From positions 23,206,131-23,270,130 of the forward strand of contig NC_045140.1 of NCBI RefSeq assembly GCF_008831285.2: a DNA stretch of 64,000 bases. Direction: 5' to 3'. The stretch comes from Nymphaea colorata (Eukaryota; Streptophyta; Magnoliopsida; Nymphaeales; Nymphaeaceae). A program made the translations under genes and the position numbers. Below the pieces are notes generated by a model that worked only from the letters and a program-made list of their open reading frames with translations, was not told the DNA's origin and made no database searches. Every line of letters begins with the position of its first letter. The stretch's first letter is position 1. This document shows, piece after piece, positions 53,601-64,000 of this stretch.

Positions 53601-56600
53601 TAACACATTAGTGTCCTCCAGACATTTCTCAGAAGGTCAACATATTCCAATTTCACCAGCTGCTTCATTGTCAAGAAATAGGCAAACAAAGACATGTCAC
53701 TGCAATTGAGAAAACACTATGAAAATAATGAACAAGCATGAAGCAACTAGGAGTCATAGACATAACAAAAACTTGGAAAAAAATAAGCCAAGTATGATAG
53801 CATCCAACTGTACAATTGGGAGTGAAGTGGGAAAAGAGGGAGGAAGGGAGGGAGGGAGGGAGAGAGAGTGTCTGTGTGTGTGTGTGTGTGAGAGAGAGAG
53901 AGCATTTAAAAATAAAAAAAAAAAGATACAAACTAAAGCTAACAAAAATCAGAAGAAAAATGATTGAAAGCCTCCACTATCTGTAAATGGTTGCAAGATC
54001 TTCATTATCTACAAATGGTTTCACACAGGAACAGGAAATACCAATTATTCCAGACAGAGTAAGCTAGAGAACACCACAACCAAACCAACCTTGTAAAAAT
54101 AAGATGAACAAACCACAAGTTACAAATCCAATTTAGACAAGAACTGGAGTGATGCAGGGTAATTTAATACACTATCATGACAAAATTGTACTGCTGTATT
54201 CATCTTCCCAAATGAGAAGCAAAAAATGATAAAAACAACTTAAGATAGAATTTTAAGTGCCTCAAAGGATTTTAAGTACACTAAATGACAAAGTTGTACT
54301 GCCAATATTCATCAAATACAGTACCTCCACAAAGGTGTACTGCCAATGGACATGACAATATTCATCAAATACAGTACCTCCACAAAGGTGTACTGCCAAT
54401 GGACATGACAATATTCATCTTCTCAAATGAGAAGCATAAACTTCAGAAATATACAACTTGAAATTTCACAAAAAATAGATTCTGGCATTCTGCTTATCAA
54501 TGATCACTAATAAGAGCCTAAGGGTACAGTCAAGAGCAAGAATCGCCACAACCATCCGACTGTTTCTGGAACCTATCAACTACAAGTTGACCAAGAAGTC
54601 ATGTCCTTCTTCAATTTTCAATACAAAGCATTGCAGGAGAAAACAATTACAGGAAGACCCTCTTAATTCAGGAAAACTAAGTGAATGAGCTGATCAAAAA
54701 TCCAAGTAAAGCAAAAAATGAATGTTATTCTACCATGAGTACAGCCTGAAAAAAACTAAATGATCCAATTAGCATAGGCCTGAAAAAAACTAAATGATCC
54801 AATTAGCATAGACTACAAGGGGAACAGCTTACTCCATAGCTACAAATTGTGATCAGGCTGCTTTGTTCTCACACAAACAGAAAGCTGATACAGGTCAAGC
54901 CAAGAAAGAAAATGGTTGCATAGATGCTTAAAAAGTTCATTCGTTGTCATGAGCCTTCAAAGCTATGGAGGGTATCCTCATGAATTCTTCTATCAGTTGA
55001 AAAGGGAAAATAGTTCTATATTGTCTACGCTGTGGTTTACATTAAGACAGAAGATAAGAAAGAGAGGAAGAGAAAAGAAAGAAGAGATATGAGAGAAAGG
55101 ACATGAGAGAGTGGCTGAGAGAGACAGAGGAGAGAAAGAGAAAAAGTTGGACGGAGAATCCTGTTCTCATGAGACTCCTAATCCTGTCTCAAATAGAGAT
55201 TAGGGTTAAAACAAAAATAACAGTAAGGTATACGTAATTTTTCTTAACTACATAAGACTACCCAAAAATCAAGAGTATATGATTTTTAACACACTAACAT
55301 CAGTTAATGGATGAAGGGCATGTTCCTAAAACCAAAATTATACATCATTAGAATAAACATAATTAAGAAGAATGTCTGCCTAGATACAAGAATATGCTTA
55401 CCATGCAAGAAGAATTCAGCCACTTGGAAACGCATGAGCAATGAAATGAATGATTACAGAGAGTAGAAGGAATCCCACTTATGTCTTGATCCAGTCTCTC
55501 TAAAAGATTTATCACCAGCCATGGGCAAAACAAAAGAGAAAATAGGAAAAATCACAACCAGCAAACAAAGTCACAAACAGCATAATTTTGTGAAGGTTCA
55601 TGAGATAAGAAACTCATAAGAATCAGCATAGAGCAGTGTCAAGAAGAAGCCAATATAGATACAACTGATCTGGTTTCAGCAGTAAAAGAGAGATGTTCCC
55701 ATCTATCTAGTGATGATGAAACTCTTTTTTTTGTTTTTCCCTAGAAGCTTTAGAACAAGCATATATTCAACTGGTTCCTTTTCATGTGATATGGTTGATC
55801 CAGAATAAGTCAGGACATTGCAAGAAACCAAACACATGAAAGAACATAAACAGATAAAGTTATTTTCAGCATGATTTGGAGGGCAGCAAGATAGAGTTGG
55901 TACAAAAGAATTCCTGAAAGGCTGAAACATTGAAATATTCTTTAGTTAAGCATTTACTTTCAGGTGAAAAATACAAAAAAAGTTAATAGTAGCACATCCT
56001 TGGAAGAAAGCAATAGACAATCTAGTCTCCCATAGAATTAAGCAGCTCGTTATACATCAATAACTTGAAGTCCAAAAAGGACCTATAGACAAACAAGTAG
56101 CAACTACCAAATCAGGAATTTGAAGTCCAAATAAGGCACATAGACGAATAAGTAGCCAAGACTAACAAATTGCCATGATATGGCAGCTAATTTCAGGTGT
56201 CTCAGATTGAGAATTAAGATGGCCTTCAACTTCAATTTAATTTTAATCAGGAAACAAGGTTCATACTATCATAAATTTTTCCAATGTCCTGAAAATGTCA
56301 CTGTATACCATGATATTCTCCTACATTATATTAAATGCCATATAGCACAGCAGTTGTAACTTGCAAATGTCTTCATGTATAAGCATCCCAGTTTTTTCTC
56401 CAGAATAATCAATTTTTCTAGTTTCTTCTGAAACTGCTTGTTGATTTTATCCACATATTCAGTTGGTTGAATAACACGTAGACACACAGGCAATCTCTTC
56501 GTGTAAGTTACTTTAGAAAAGTGTATCCCCAGGGCAACTGTAATATTTCAATCCACAGCTCAACAAGAGAAGGCAGGCTAATCAGATTCTAGTTATCTCT

Positions 56601-58672
56601 TCCAAGTACTCATGGAAGAGGAAGCCAATTGCATTAATTCAAGCAATATTCAGGTTGCCAAAATAAGAAACAAGCTCAGTAAACGGATGCGTATCTACTA
56701 TAGCAACTTAGTGAGCCATAAATTCAACTTTTGAAAGCAAATAAGGAAATAAAGTAGCCTCATCCGCATAAAAAGCTGCAACTGATATTTATAGAGCTCT
56801 TACAAGCACATCTAACAGCATATAGAAACTTTCACGTGCTCTAGCTACGATCAGTCCATGATACAGTAATGGTCAAGTATCTGCATGTCCAGTAAAAGTG
56901 ACATATCCATGTTTGCTTCTGCTTAAAAGTGTTCCCCAGGAAATCATGTAATAGTTTAAATGTATAAACAAATGGCAAATGCAAAACCATAAAATAAAAA
57001 CATAATGCAAGAAGCTTCCTCAGACACTCACTACTAGCTCCTTTTTTTTCTCTCTTTTTTCACTTCAGGCTTCTTCTATGCAGATAGAAAAGAAAATGTT
57101 TATTGATTACACCCAACAAAAACTTAGCAGGAGCAGTTTATTAGATACTATGTGACTTAAGCAAGTGGTAAAGAGCTATAAGATCGGAATAAAACCACCA
57201 CCATATCCAACAGCATAAACAACCATCTAGATACTTGCAAAAAGTAACAAACACCCAGTGGCAAACAAGAATGAAGTGAGAACATAGCAGGGAAGGTGTC
57301 GCTGACTCCCTGGACACTGATAGGAAACATACGATGATAGTGGTTTTGAAAGCAGTATCCTGCAGGTGTAGCTGCAAGGCGAGATGCCTCAAGCTAAGAC
57401 AGAAACCTCTTCCGAATTTAGAATACTTTTTTATTGTACAGACGATTCTTGCATGATTGCATCATCAGAGCATCAAAATGAATAACATGCATGTATGATT
57501 CATTTAATATAAACGTGTCGGTACATGCACTTTCCGAACCGAAAAGAGGAAATAACATGGACACGAATTTGTCACTCACCAAGGCAAGCCGGACATGAAG
57601 GTAATTCTGTTAATCCCCGTGGAGGAGTTCCCGCAAGCTCGGTTGAATCAGTATATTGCACATCAACCGAAAAAAGAATGTGACACACTTCGGCCTGCAA
57701 AAAATTATGCCTGTAACTCACCAGGAAAGTCTGACACCTCGAAACCAACTCCTCCATAAACATCCCACCCCCCCCCCTTCCCAAAAAAAAAAAAAACACA
57801 GAGACACGAACACAAACCTCAGCTGATGGGAATTTCTTGCCGTTGAACCGGCGATAAAAATTGTCCGTGTTGTTCTGATCATCAAAAGTAACCAAAATGC
57901 TATATCGATCTTCCATTCCATCGTCCCTGTGTCCAAATTCAACCAAAAACCCAATTCACAACGCAAATACATCCATTTCAATGCCTTTAGGCATGCTCCG
58001 ATTTTGATTCGGAACCTTGCGTCCAAACCGACACCGATAAAATTACTCAATCCAGATAAGAGGATAACGAGATAAATTAGAATCAACATCGGCACCAAAA
58101 AAATATACCTAATGACACGCATCTCTACCATGTGCTCGACGTGAGAACCACAGAAATCGCAGAAATCCGCATAGCTCATATAATTCGGGACCGCCAGGAC
58201 GCATATGACCGTGCCGCGCCCAACCTGAAAAGAGAAAACCATGAGTAGAGGCAAGAAGCCGAAACCTCCCTTCGAAAGAAGGCTAGCGCATCTTGTTATC
58301 TCAAGAGTCCCAGATATCACGATTGCTGGAACTCTCTAGTTCCATCCTTTCCAAAAAAAAAATCGCAAGTTCCTTCCCGAAACAATCCTCGATAAGAACA
58401 GAAGAGGCAGGAAGACGGGAGGATCCGACACTTACAGGAAGCGATCGGACGGAGGCCGGTGGCTCCGAGACGTTGCGAAAAATGTGGAGAATGCCTCTTG
58501 TCTCCTCGATCTTGGGGCTACCGGAGGAGAAAGGGAAGGCGGAAGCGGCAGTAGAAGGCGAGCAGCCGCCGATGAAGCTCTGGCTGGCCGAGCTTCTACC
58601 TTCGGCCCTAGGGTTTCGTCCCTCGCCTCCATCTCTCGGTAGGTCGATGGAGTGGACGCGGAGGGCGAACAT
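50650..58672 (-). CDS. BRIZ1: BRIZ/BRAP2-type RING and ZnF-UBP ubiquitin ligase
   Basis: Predicted 501 aa, orthologous in layout to Arabidopsis BRIZ1 (about 488 aa). Twelve exons: 58672-58436, 58224-58109, 57926-57818, 57694-57580, 55499-55402, 53450-53344, 52902-52653, 52528-52475, 51815-51672, 51548-51484, 50954-50900 and 50805-50650. Start MFALRVHSID. BRAP2 RRM-like domain at about 82-165 (VICVLAVPNYMS, DGMEDRYSILVTF). RING at 188-227 with C188, C191, C207, H209, H212, C215, C224 and C227. ZnF-UBP at about 239-300 (CSVCETSENLWICVICGFVG, then HAIRHWKDTHHSYSLDL). Coiled coil at about 345-460, then a basic tail ending KMNKRRS. In Arabidopsis BRIZ1 and BRIZ2 form a complex needed for seed germination. 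The intron after exon 11 has a GC donor (CAG then GCAAGT). Exon 9 follows a TAGTAG double acceptor; only the second keeps the frame. The BRIZ1 versus BRIZ2 assignment is from memory. Confidence 0.93.
53571..53631. repeat. 32-bp tandem duplication in a BRIZ intron
   Basis: ACACATTAGTGTCCTCCAGA starts at 53571 and again at 53603, nearly identical over the unit. It lies in the intron upstream (in gene sense) of exon 6. Confidence 0.9.
53839..53901. repeat. GGGA, TG and GA simple repeats in a BRIZ intron
   Basis: Runs of GGAGGGAGGG, then (TG)n and (AG)n, follow one another. They are intronic and without coding meaning. Confidence 0.85.
54304..54419. repeat. 53-bp tandem duplication in a BRIZ intron
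   Basis: AATATTCATCAAATACAGTA starts at 54304 and 54357. A third partial copy begins at 54410, so there are about 2.2 copies at a 53-bp step with no difference visible between full copies. Confidence 0.92.
54744..54811. repeat. 34-bp tandem duplication in a BRIZ intron
   Basis: GCCTGAAAAAAACTAAATGA starts at 54744 and 54778. The two 34-bp copies are identical, which suggests a recent event. Confidence 0.93.
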
Positions 58673-59010
58673 CGTGAGGGCTCTCTGCAACCCACCGCTG
58701 GGGCGGGAAGCCGGTGCTGGCGGGAGCTCGACGACGCAATCGGGAGAGTTCCGTTTCGTTGGCTCTGAGTCTGGCAAATTGATCGACTCGGATTAATGGG
58801 AACACATCAAGCGCATTATCTGCAAAAGGGTGCTAAAATGCCGGTTTTCCGTTCGACCCTGTCCAAAGGAACACTCTGGTTCGGGACAAAAGGTTATAGA
58901 CAGCGTGCAAACGAGACGAGATCCAGATACGCCTACTCCTAAGCAGCCAAGGCCCAAAGGGCACCGGATTCTCCCGCGAAGACGCAATGGCCGCTTACTC
59001 GGTGGAAGTG

Positions 59011-59034
59011 GAACGTTCTAGACATGTATATATA
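59011..59034 (+). promoter_or_regulatory. HSE-like site next to a TATA box, TBP promoter
   Basis: GAACGTTCTAGA (59011-59022) fits the three-unit heat-shock element GAAnnTTCnnGA. It stops a few bases before TATATATA (59027-59034). The TATA box points to a start near 59060 and a leader of about 430 nt. This is a match to consensus only. Confidence 0.45.
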
Positions 59035-59460
59035 GGAGGCCGTGATCCCATGTTGGCGCTGTTGACCGACAACCGGCCACAGCCAGTGGCCATCCGGTTA
59101 GGGTTACGGGTCGAGCCGGTTAGCTAGTACAAATAGAGAGGGATGGGATAGAAAAGGGGATCGCCCTGTGCCCCCAGCCTTCTCTTTTCTCCCCTCTCTC
59201 ATCGTCTTCTCCCCATCTCTCTCTCTCTCTTATATTCCCTCTCATCTCCCTCCTTATATTGAGCCGACTGGACGCCCTGTCTGTATATATACCATCCATA
59301 GACTTCTCTCGTCGTTCCTGTATAAAAGCCATCGAATTCAATTTTTTCCCTCCTGAATTGTGGACGTTGATTTCAAGTCGAGGTGTTTTTTATTGTTGGG
59401 AATCAAAGGAAGGTTGGGGGTTCTATTGTGGCGGTTGCCGTTGTGGCAGATCTTTGGTTG

Positions 59461-59484
59461 ATGAGCGTAGAGAGAGCGATCTGA
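59461..59484 (+). promoter_or_regulatory. Short upstream ORF before TBP
   Basis: A seven-codon frame (MSVERAI, stop at 59482-59484) ends 11 nt before the TBP ATG, in another frame. The tight spacing would make reinitiation at TBP poor and leaky scanning the likelier route. Confidence 0.5.
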
Positions 59485-59495
59485 CGTCGGGGAAG

Positions 59496-62319
59496 ATGAC
59501 GGATCAAGGTTTAGAAGGAAGTCAGCCCGTTGATCTATCTAAGCATCCCTCTGGCATAGTGCCTACCTTACAGTGAGTCTCTTTGCGATCTCGTGAGGTT
59601 CTGTTTGCCTGAGTTTGGGTGTTGGAAGCGGGTCTCCTCACCTAGTGTACTCTACCAACGTTTTGGGGCGGGGTTCCTTTCTGTTGCCTTTGCTTCTGCT
59701 CGTGGGTTGTAGTAAGGGAAGAAATTCGCTTACCCCCTTCCCTTTAAGCTGGTGCTACTAGAAATTTGGACTACGTTCTGCTCCTCATCTTGTTCTTTTT
59801 CTGAAGACATGTGTGGTTGGAGAATCGGTCGTTTTTTAAAGCTGGTGAATTTGTTGATTCTATGATTGTTCATTTTTTAAAGTAACATTGGCATCCGTTT
59901 AGCAATTTCAGGGTACGTAAATATTTGGCGTTCGTAAGGTTGAATTTTCTTAGTGTTACCCAATAATCCGACGTGAGTGTGCTGGAAACTTCGTGGTTTT
60001 CTTTATTTTGTATTTCTAATTGTTAGCAAGTTAAACTCCTCTTTCGGTGTTTCAAGTTAAACTTCTCCTTGGTGCTTGCTGGAGTACAGGCTTACAATTT
60101 TGGCGATTCTTTCCCATTGTCTGTAGGTAGATTTTCCCCTGTTCGTGTGCATGACGGTAGTAATAAGTTAGAGGGGAAAAAGTTTGCTAAAATATAAACT
60201 GCAGATATTGACGGGTAATTGGGGCAGGAATATTAAAGTTTATGGCTTCCAACGAGTACAAATTTGGTGTAATAAGTAATTCCATGAATCATCTATGCTA
60301 GAATCAGCCGCATTTTGTTGCATGTGATTGATTTGTACAGATAGGATGAGCTGGCGTTTAATTGGTGCACATTTAAAAAAATTTTGGAAACCGCATGGTT
60401 CTTCCCTTGATGTGGAGGAGAAATGCTTATGTGAAAAATGTGAAATTTCTGAAATGTGTATTCAGTTACCTTGTCATTTGTCCTAGTTATCATTAAAAGG
60501 ATAGTTCGTGTGGGCCAAGTCTTTTTTGTTTACAGATGCCAGGTCTTGTAAGTTGTAGGTTGCAGCAAACTCTACTATTGGGTATGTGGTTTGAGGACGG
60601 TATGCCAGAACTTGGGACATTTTGTATCCATGCATTCGCTTATCTTCATTTTGACCGGTTCAGCCGGGGAGAGTTCAATTTTGTTCTAAAAAAGGCTGAG
60701 TTGGATGGAGTTCGGGAAAAGAGGAGGAAATACTAGTTGGTATTGTCTAGTTAAAGTTGCAAAATTCTAATGTCTTATGCCTTCTACAGTTGAACTTAAT
60801 CAAGCTTAACTGGTGTGGTAGTGATATTTCCCCATTTTGTTATCGTTTCATGTGCCCTTCACTTACCTATTGGTTAGTGACACATTTTCCGGGAAGTGAA
60901 CATTGAAAACCTTTTTCTATAGATTTTGTGGAAATAAAGTGGGCAATCAAAACACTAATATTTATACGAATGGTGCGCATAAAATGAGTAAATGGTAACC
61001 TGGTACTTTAACTGTCAGTGAGGTATCTAATGTGATATACCAAAACAGTAAGGGTGGAAGACCAGAAAAAACAGAATACTGGTCAGATACTACTTGGGAA
61101 GGCATTGAATCCAACTGTCAACGAATTGATTTTAATAAAAATTGTGCAGGATGTGCTGAAAGGCGTGTAATGTAAAATGTAATTCTTTTAGGTTGCATGA
61201 CAATATGTGTCAACAATTGAAAAAAAGGACATAACCAGTCTGAACTATTGAGTTTCTTCTGTATCTCTGTCATTCACATGGGAGGTAGAGCTTTAGCTAT
61301 AGTGCTTGGAGGATTCTTTTCCTTGTAATTAAACTCTTAAGGTGAATGTAGTGTTGACATTGTAATATCTTTCTAATCATTAGTGTGATTGCCTGTTAAA
61401 TTTGGTGTAACTCCTTGTTGTTTGGTTATATTGCTTTTTCTGTTGTTAAGAATATTTGCAAATGGTCTGTAACTGAATTGATTCCTGATGTGTAATTGAA
61501 ACATACACCACACTTCCTGCTTGTGGCAGACTGTCAGTCCTTTTCAGTCAGGAACTTGTACTCCTCTCTGGTCATTGTGTATGTATTTGCATGCACTTCT
61601 AAATATTTACTGTTTCTAGACCACTTTCATGCTAATGCTTCCACATGAAATCATGAACATCTACTTGTCATGATGGTAAATTTCATATTTTGATGCCTTC
61701 TGCTTCTTATCCAATGGTAGAGGGCCATTGAGGAACCGTGGTATCAATATCACTAAGTTGTCTAGGTTCTCAGATGAGAAAAGCTTTTGGGCTTCTTGTA
61801 TGAATATTGATAACTAAAAATATCTACATGGTGTGAATTTGATATAAGGCAGGCAGGTGGCTATACATCTTATCTTTCAGATCTATGTATACCTTTCATG
61901 AAGTTTTACTTTTGCTTTAGAAATTGTCTCTTCTTTTGTTGTGGTTGCACTTGCTGTCACGATCATTGTTTTTGAATGATTACAATAGTGTTAATTTTTA
62001 ATGTAAGGTTGTGCATACATTTTTCAGTGGCTGATTATTGGATGAATATGCAGAAATATTGTTTCAACCGTCAATTTGGACTGCAAGCTGGATCTTAAGG
62101 CAATAGCTTTGCAAGCTCGAAATGCTGAATATAATCCAAAGGTAAACATTTGACATTCTTGATTCTAGAGTTATTCTGTATGTGCACATAACTTTCTAAA
62201 ACTTATGCTATCGAGTTTTAATTTCATTTTGTAAATTGTGTGGACAGCGTTTTGCTGCTGTTATAATGAGAATAAGAGAACCTAAGACAACTGCCTTGAT
62301 ATTTGCTTCCGGGAAGATG
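59496..62319 (+). CDS. TBP: TATA-binding protein, 5' part of gene
   Basis: The N-terminal part of the plant TATA-binding protein, the DNA-binding core of TFIID used by all three nuclear polymerases. Visible exons are 59496-59572, 62054-62141 and 62248-62319 (GT-AG, frame-true), 79 residues in total counting the one split by the first intron. Exon 1 gives [20 protein letters not shown] and ends IVPTLQ. Exon 2 gives [20 protein letters not shown] and AEYNPK. Exon 3 gives [20 protein letters not shown] and SGKM. This is the start of the first of the two saddle repeats; the next expected residues (VCTGAKSEQQ) are not in the window. The remaining roughly 120 residues lie beyond the right edge, so the gene is cut by the window, not broken. 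The 2.48-kb first coding intron is long. A seven-codon uORF precedes the start. Confidence 0.96.
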
Positions 62320-64000
62320 GTGAGATTTGCTTATAAAAATTCTCCTTTTTATTGGCTAGTGTTGAACGTTTTCAGTCATTTAGTAAATTTGTCATGTGCT
62401 TGGATCTGATATAGAACTTATTTGCAGATGACCTCCATTATCTTTGATCTTGTGAACAATGTTTTACCTTTTGGTAGGTCGTTATGTTGATGATTGTGCT
62501 TCATTGTTGCGTATATTGCATGTTGCCAGCGATTTTGTTCTATCCTAGTAGTGGCTCTACGAAATTATTGGCTGAAAACTGAGCTTGTGGCCCTGTAGCA
62601 TGTAAAGAAAATTGTGATGCTTTCCAACTGTCTTTAGGAACAAGCCAGACCAGTAACTTTATATGATTTTCTAGGCTAGACAGTCTTGTTTATAATCCAA
62701 GTTGCTACCTGTTTTGCTAAAAAAAATACTCAGAAAAAAGAGCTTCCTATGCTAGTTCCATATGGGATCTGATTTTTTTTGTTTTTCTTAGAGAAAGAAA
62801 ATAGGGACTTTTTTGCACTTTTGTTTCATTTGGAGAAAGAATTTCTGGTGTTAGCACCTTCGTTCAAGTGGAGAGAAATTATTCTAGTGGAGAGAAATTA
62901 TTCTATCTGCAAGTTTCTTAAGGCTTTTTGACCAAACACTCTCGAGGATTTTGAATCTTGATCAATATCTTGTCAATATTGGTAGTCTGGCACGGACTAT
63001 TCATGGCCCTACGAGGACTAGTCAGGACTTGTTGGTCTAAGTCTGTCCAAGCCGGTTAGCAACTTGGCTATATAGTGTATGTATACGTCCATGATTAGTC
63101 AGCTGACTAGTCTGACCAACTAGTCACTAGGCTGGTAATGCAGGTCACTTGACCACTAACAAGTATGGAGTTTGACTGCAAATATCAATGCACTGTATAA
63201 TGTATAGTGTGTATGTGGATATGCTTCTGAAATGGAAAATTTTGTTAGAAAAAGGAGAAATAACTATCTTAAAAACTGAGATCCTCGTTGCTATCCAAAC
63301 GGATCCTCATGCTACAAAGTCAGCTGTGTTCTGTTTATTTCTTCCATAATGTTGAAGTTACTTTAAGAAGGAAAACGGGAAAACAGAAAAGATGTACTTG
63401 GATTTCGAAGATGTCTGCAATGTCAAGGACACTTCTTAAAGATTAAAAAGAAGAAAAGGAAAAATTTGGCCAGAAAGGCCATGCTAGTTTATTCTTGGTG
63501 GATAGGTACATCTCATCAGACTACCTGGTCTATAACAAAGAGGTTCATTTGCTTGTTTTGTGAACAAAATTTTTGTGGTTGGCATATTTAGTTCTTGAAC
63601 TTGAATATCCATGGGAGCTGAGACCTCAGTTCCTCCATCACTAAGATTAGAGTTCTTCACATATGTTCAAGGTTTTTTTTTTCTTATGGTGTACAACTCG
63701 TTCCCTGTTGGAAATTGTCAATGTATAAATTAAATGGCATGAAAGAATATTTTAGATCGGTAGATGCATAATTGAGCTTCTGGCGGTTTAGGGTTCTCAG
63801 AAGCTCACTTATCAGATTCCATCATACTCCCTCTTCAACAGCTGTATGCTGAACCAAATGTTGCTGGGAAGACAGAAGTTTCTATTACTGTTTTGTGTTG
63901 CACAAGTTCCCATTGATCCTTTAATTTATTTATCTATTTAAGTATTTTATTTCTGAATTCTTTTTGCTTGTTCATTTTTTGGTCTCTGATATGTTTGTAG
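62320..64000 (+). other. TBP intron, continues past window edge
   Basis: AT-rich intron sequence after the donor at 62320, open to the window end. It holds a 19-bp tandem duplication (62867-62904) and a cluster of ACTAGTC/GACTAGT motifs at about 63015-63135. No coding exon was seen. Confidence 0.7.
62867..62904. repeat. 19-bp perfect tandem duplication in a TBP intron
   Basis: AGTGGAGAGAAATTATTCT is present twice without a gap (62867-62885 and 62886-62904), identical in both copies. Confidence 0.93.

Larger units (their letters stand above)
58673..59495. other. Head-to-head promoter region, BRIZ and TBP genes
   Basis: The two start codons face away from each other 823 bp apart, so this segment probably serves both genes. 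On the TBP side are an HSE-like site and TATA box (59011-59034) and a CT-rich leader with (CT)n at about 59215-59230. The BRIZ side is GC-rich without a TATA box. In-frame (58777) and out-of-frame (58695 and 58805) ATGs lie upstream of the BRIZ start. Confidence 0.55.

Noticed and set aside
57718-58320. 200-codon minus-strand frame
   Set aside because: It reads BRIZ exons 2 and 3 plus introns in the wrong frame; family peptides appear only in the other frame.
58293-58796. 167-codon plus-strand frame
   Set aside because: Antisense shadow of BRIZ exon 1; the minus-strand product matches the family and this does not.

Overview
The window is nuclear DNA of a flowering plant. Genes are split by many GT-AG introns, intergenic DNA is AT-rich with long CT/GA and TA microsatellites, and the protein families are plant-specific (root-growth peptide, NAC, SPATULA-type bHLH, CCoAOMT, PV42-type CBS protein). 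Intron lengths of up to about 2.5 kb and the lack of the GC bias usual in grasses argue against a grass. I cannot name the species.

Layout, left to right. A one-exon RGF/GOLVEN peptide precursor (275-625, +) is followed by about 5.7 kb of repeat-dotted intergenic DNA. A RING-H2 E3 ligase of the RHG1A/MBR family (coding 9414-12564, +) follows a long leader region. A NAC factor (15287-18671, +) converges on a SPATULA/ALCATRAZ-like bHLH gene (24218 down to about 20468, -). The bHLH gene diverges from a one-exon domesticated PIF/Harbinger transposase of the ALP1/HARBI1 type (25282-26598, +). About 9.5 kb without a recognisable gene then holds an inverted-repeat MITE, a probable decayed SINE and low-complexity DNA. 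Caffeoyl-CoA O-methyltransferase (36148-38195, +) has two AC elements upstream. An F-box protein (41255-44921, +) converges on a PV42-type CBS protein (49009-46688, -). A 12-exon BRIZ/BRAP2-type RING plus ZnF-UBP ligase (58672-50650, -) stands head to head with the TATA-binding protein gene (59496 onward, +), which runs off the right edge after three exons.

I rebuilt the spliced models by hand from splice sites, reading phase and remembered family sequences. Every model except the last exon of the bHLH gene keeps frame across all junctions and gives a family-typical length: 729, 284, 438, 247, 227, 359 and 501 aa, with the first 78 full codons of TBP. The genes do not form one pathway. They are ordinary plant housekeeping and regulatory genes: ubiquitin ligation, transcription, lignin methylation, SnRK1-type CBS signalling and peptide hormone.

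I found no retroviral or LTR coding region, tRNA, rRNA or CRISPR. I also found no convincing undescribed system. The most useful second looks are the catalytically dead Harbinger-derived protein, the RGF peptide, a GC-AG intron in the BRIZ gene, several upstream ORFs, the heat-shock-element-like site beside the TBP TATA box, and a run of short direct tandem duplications, one of which copies the NAC stop codon.
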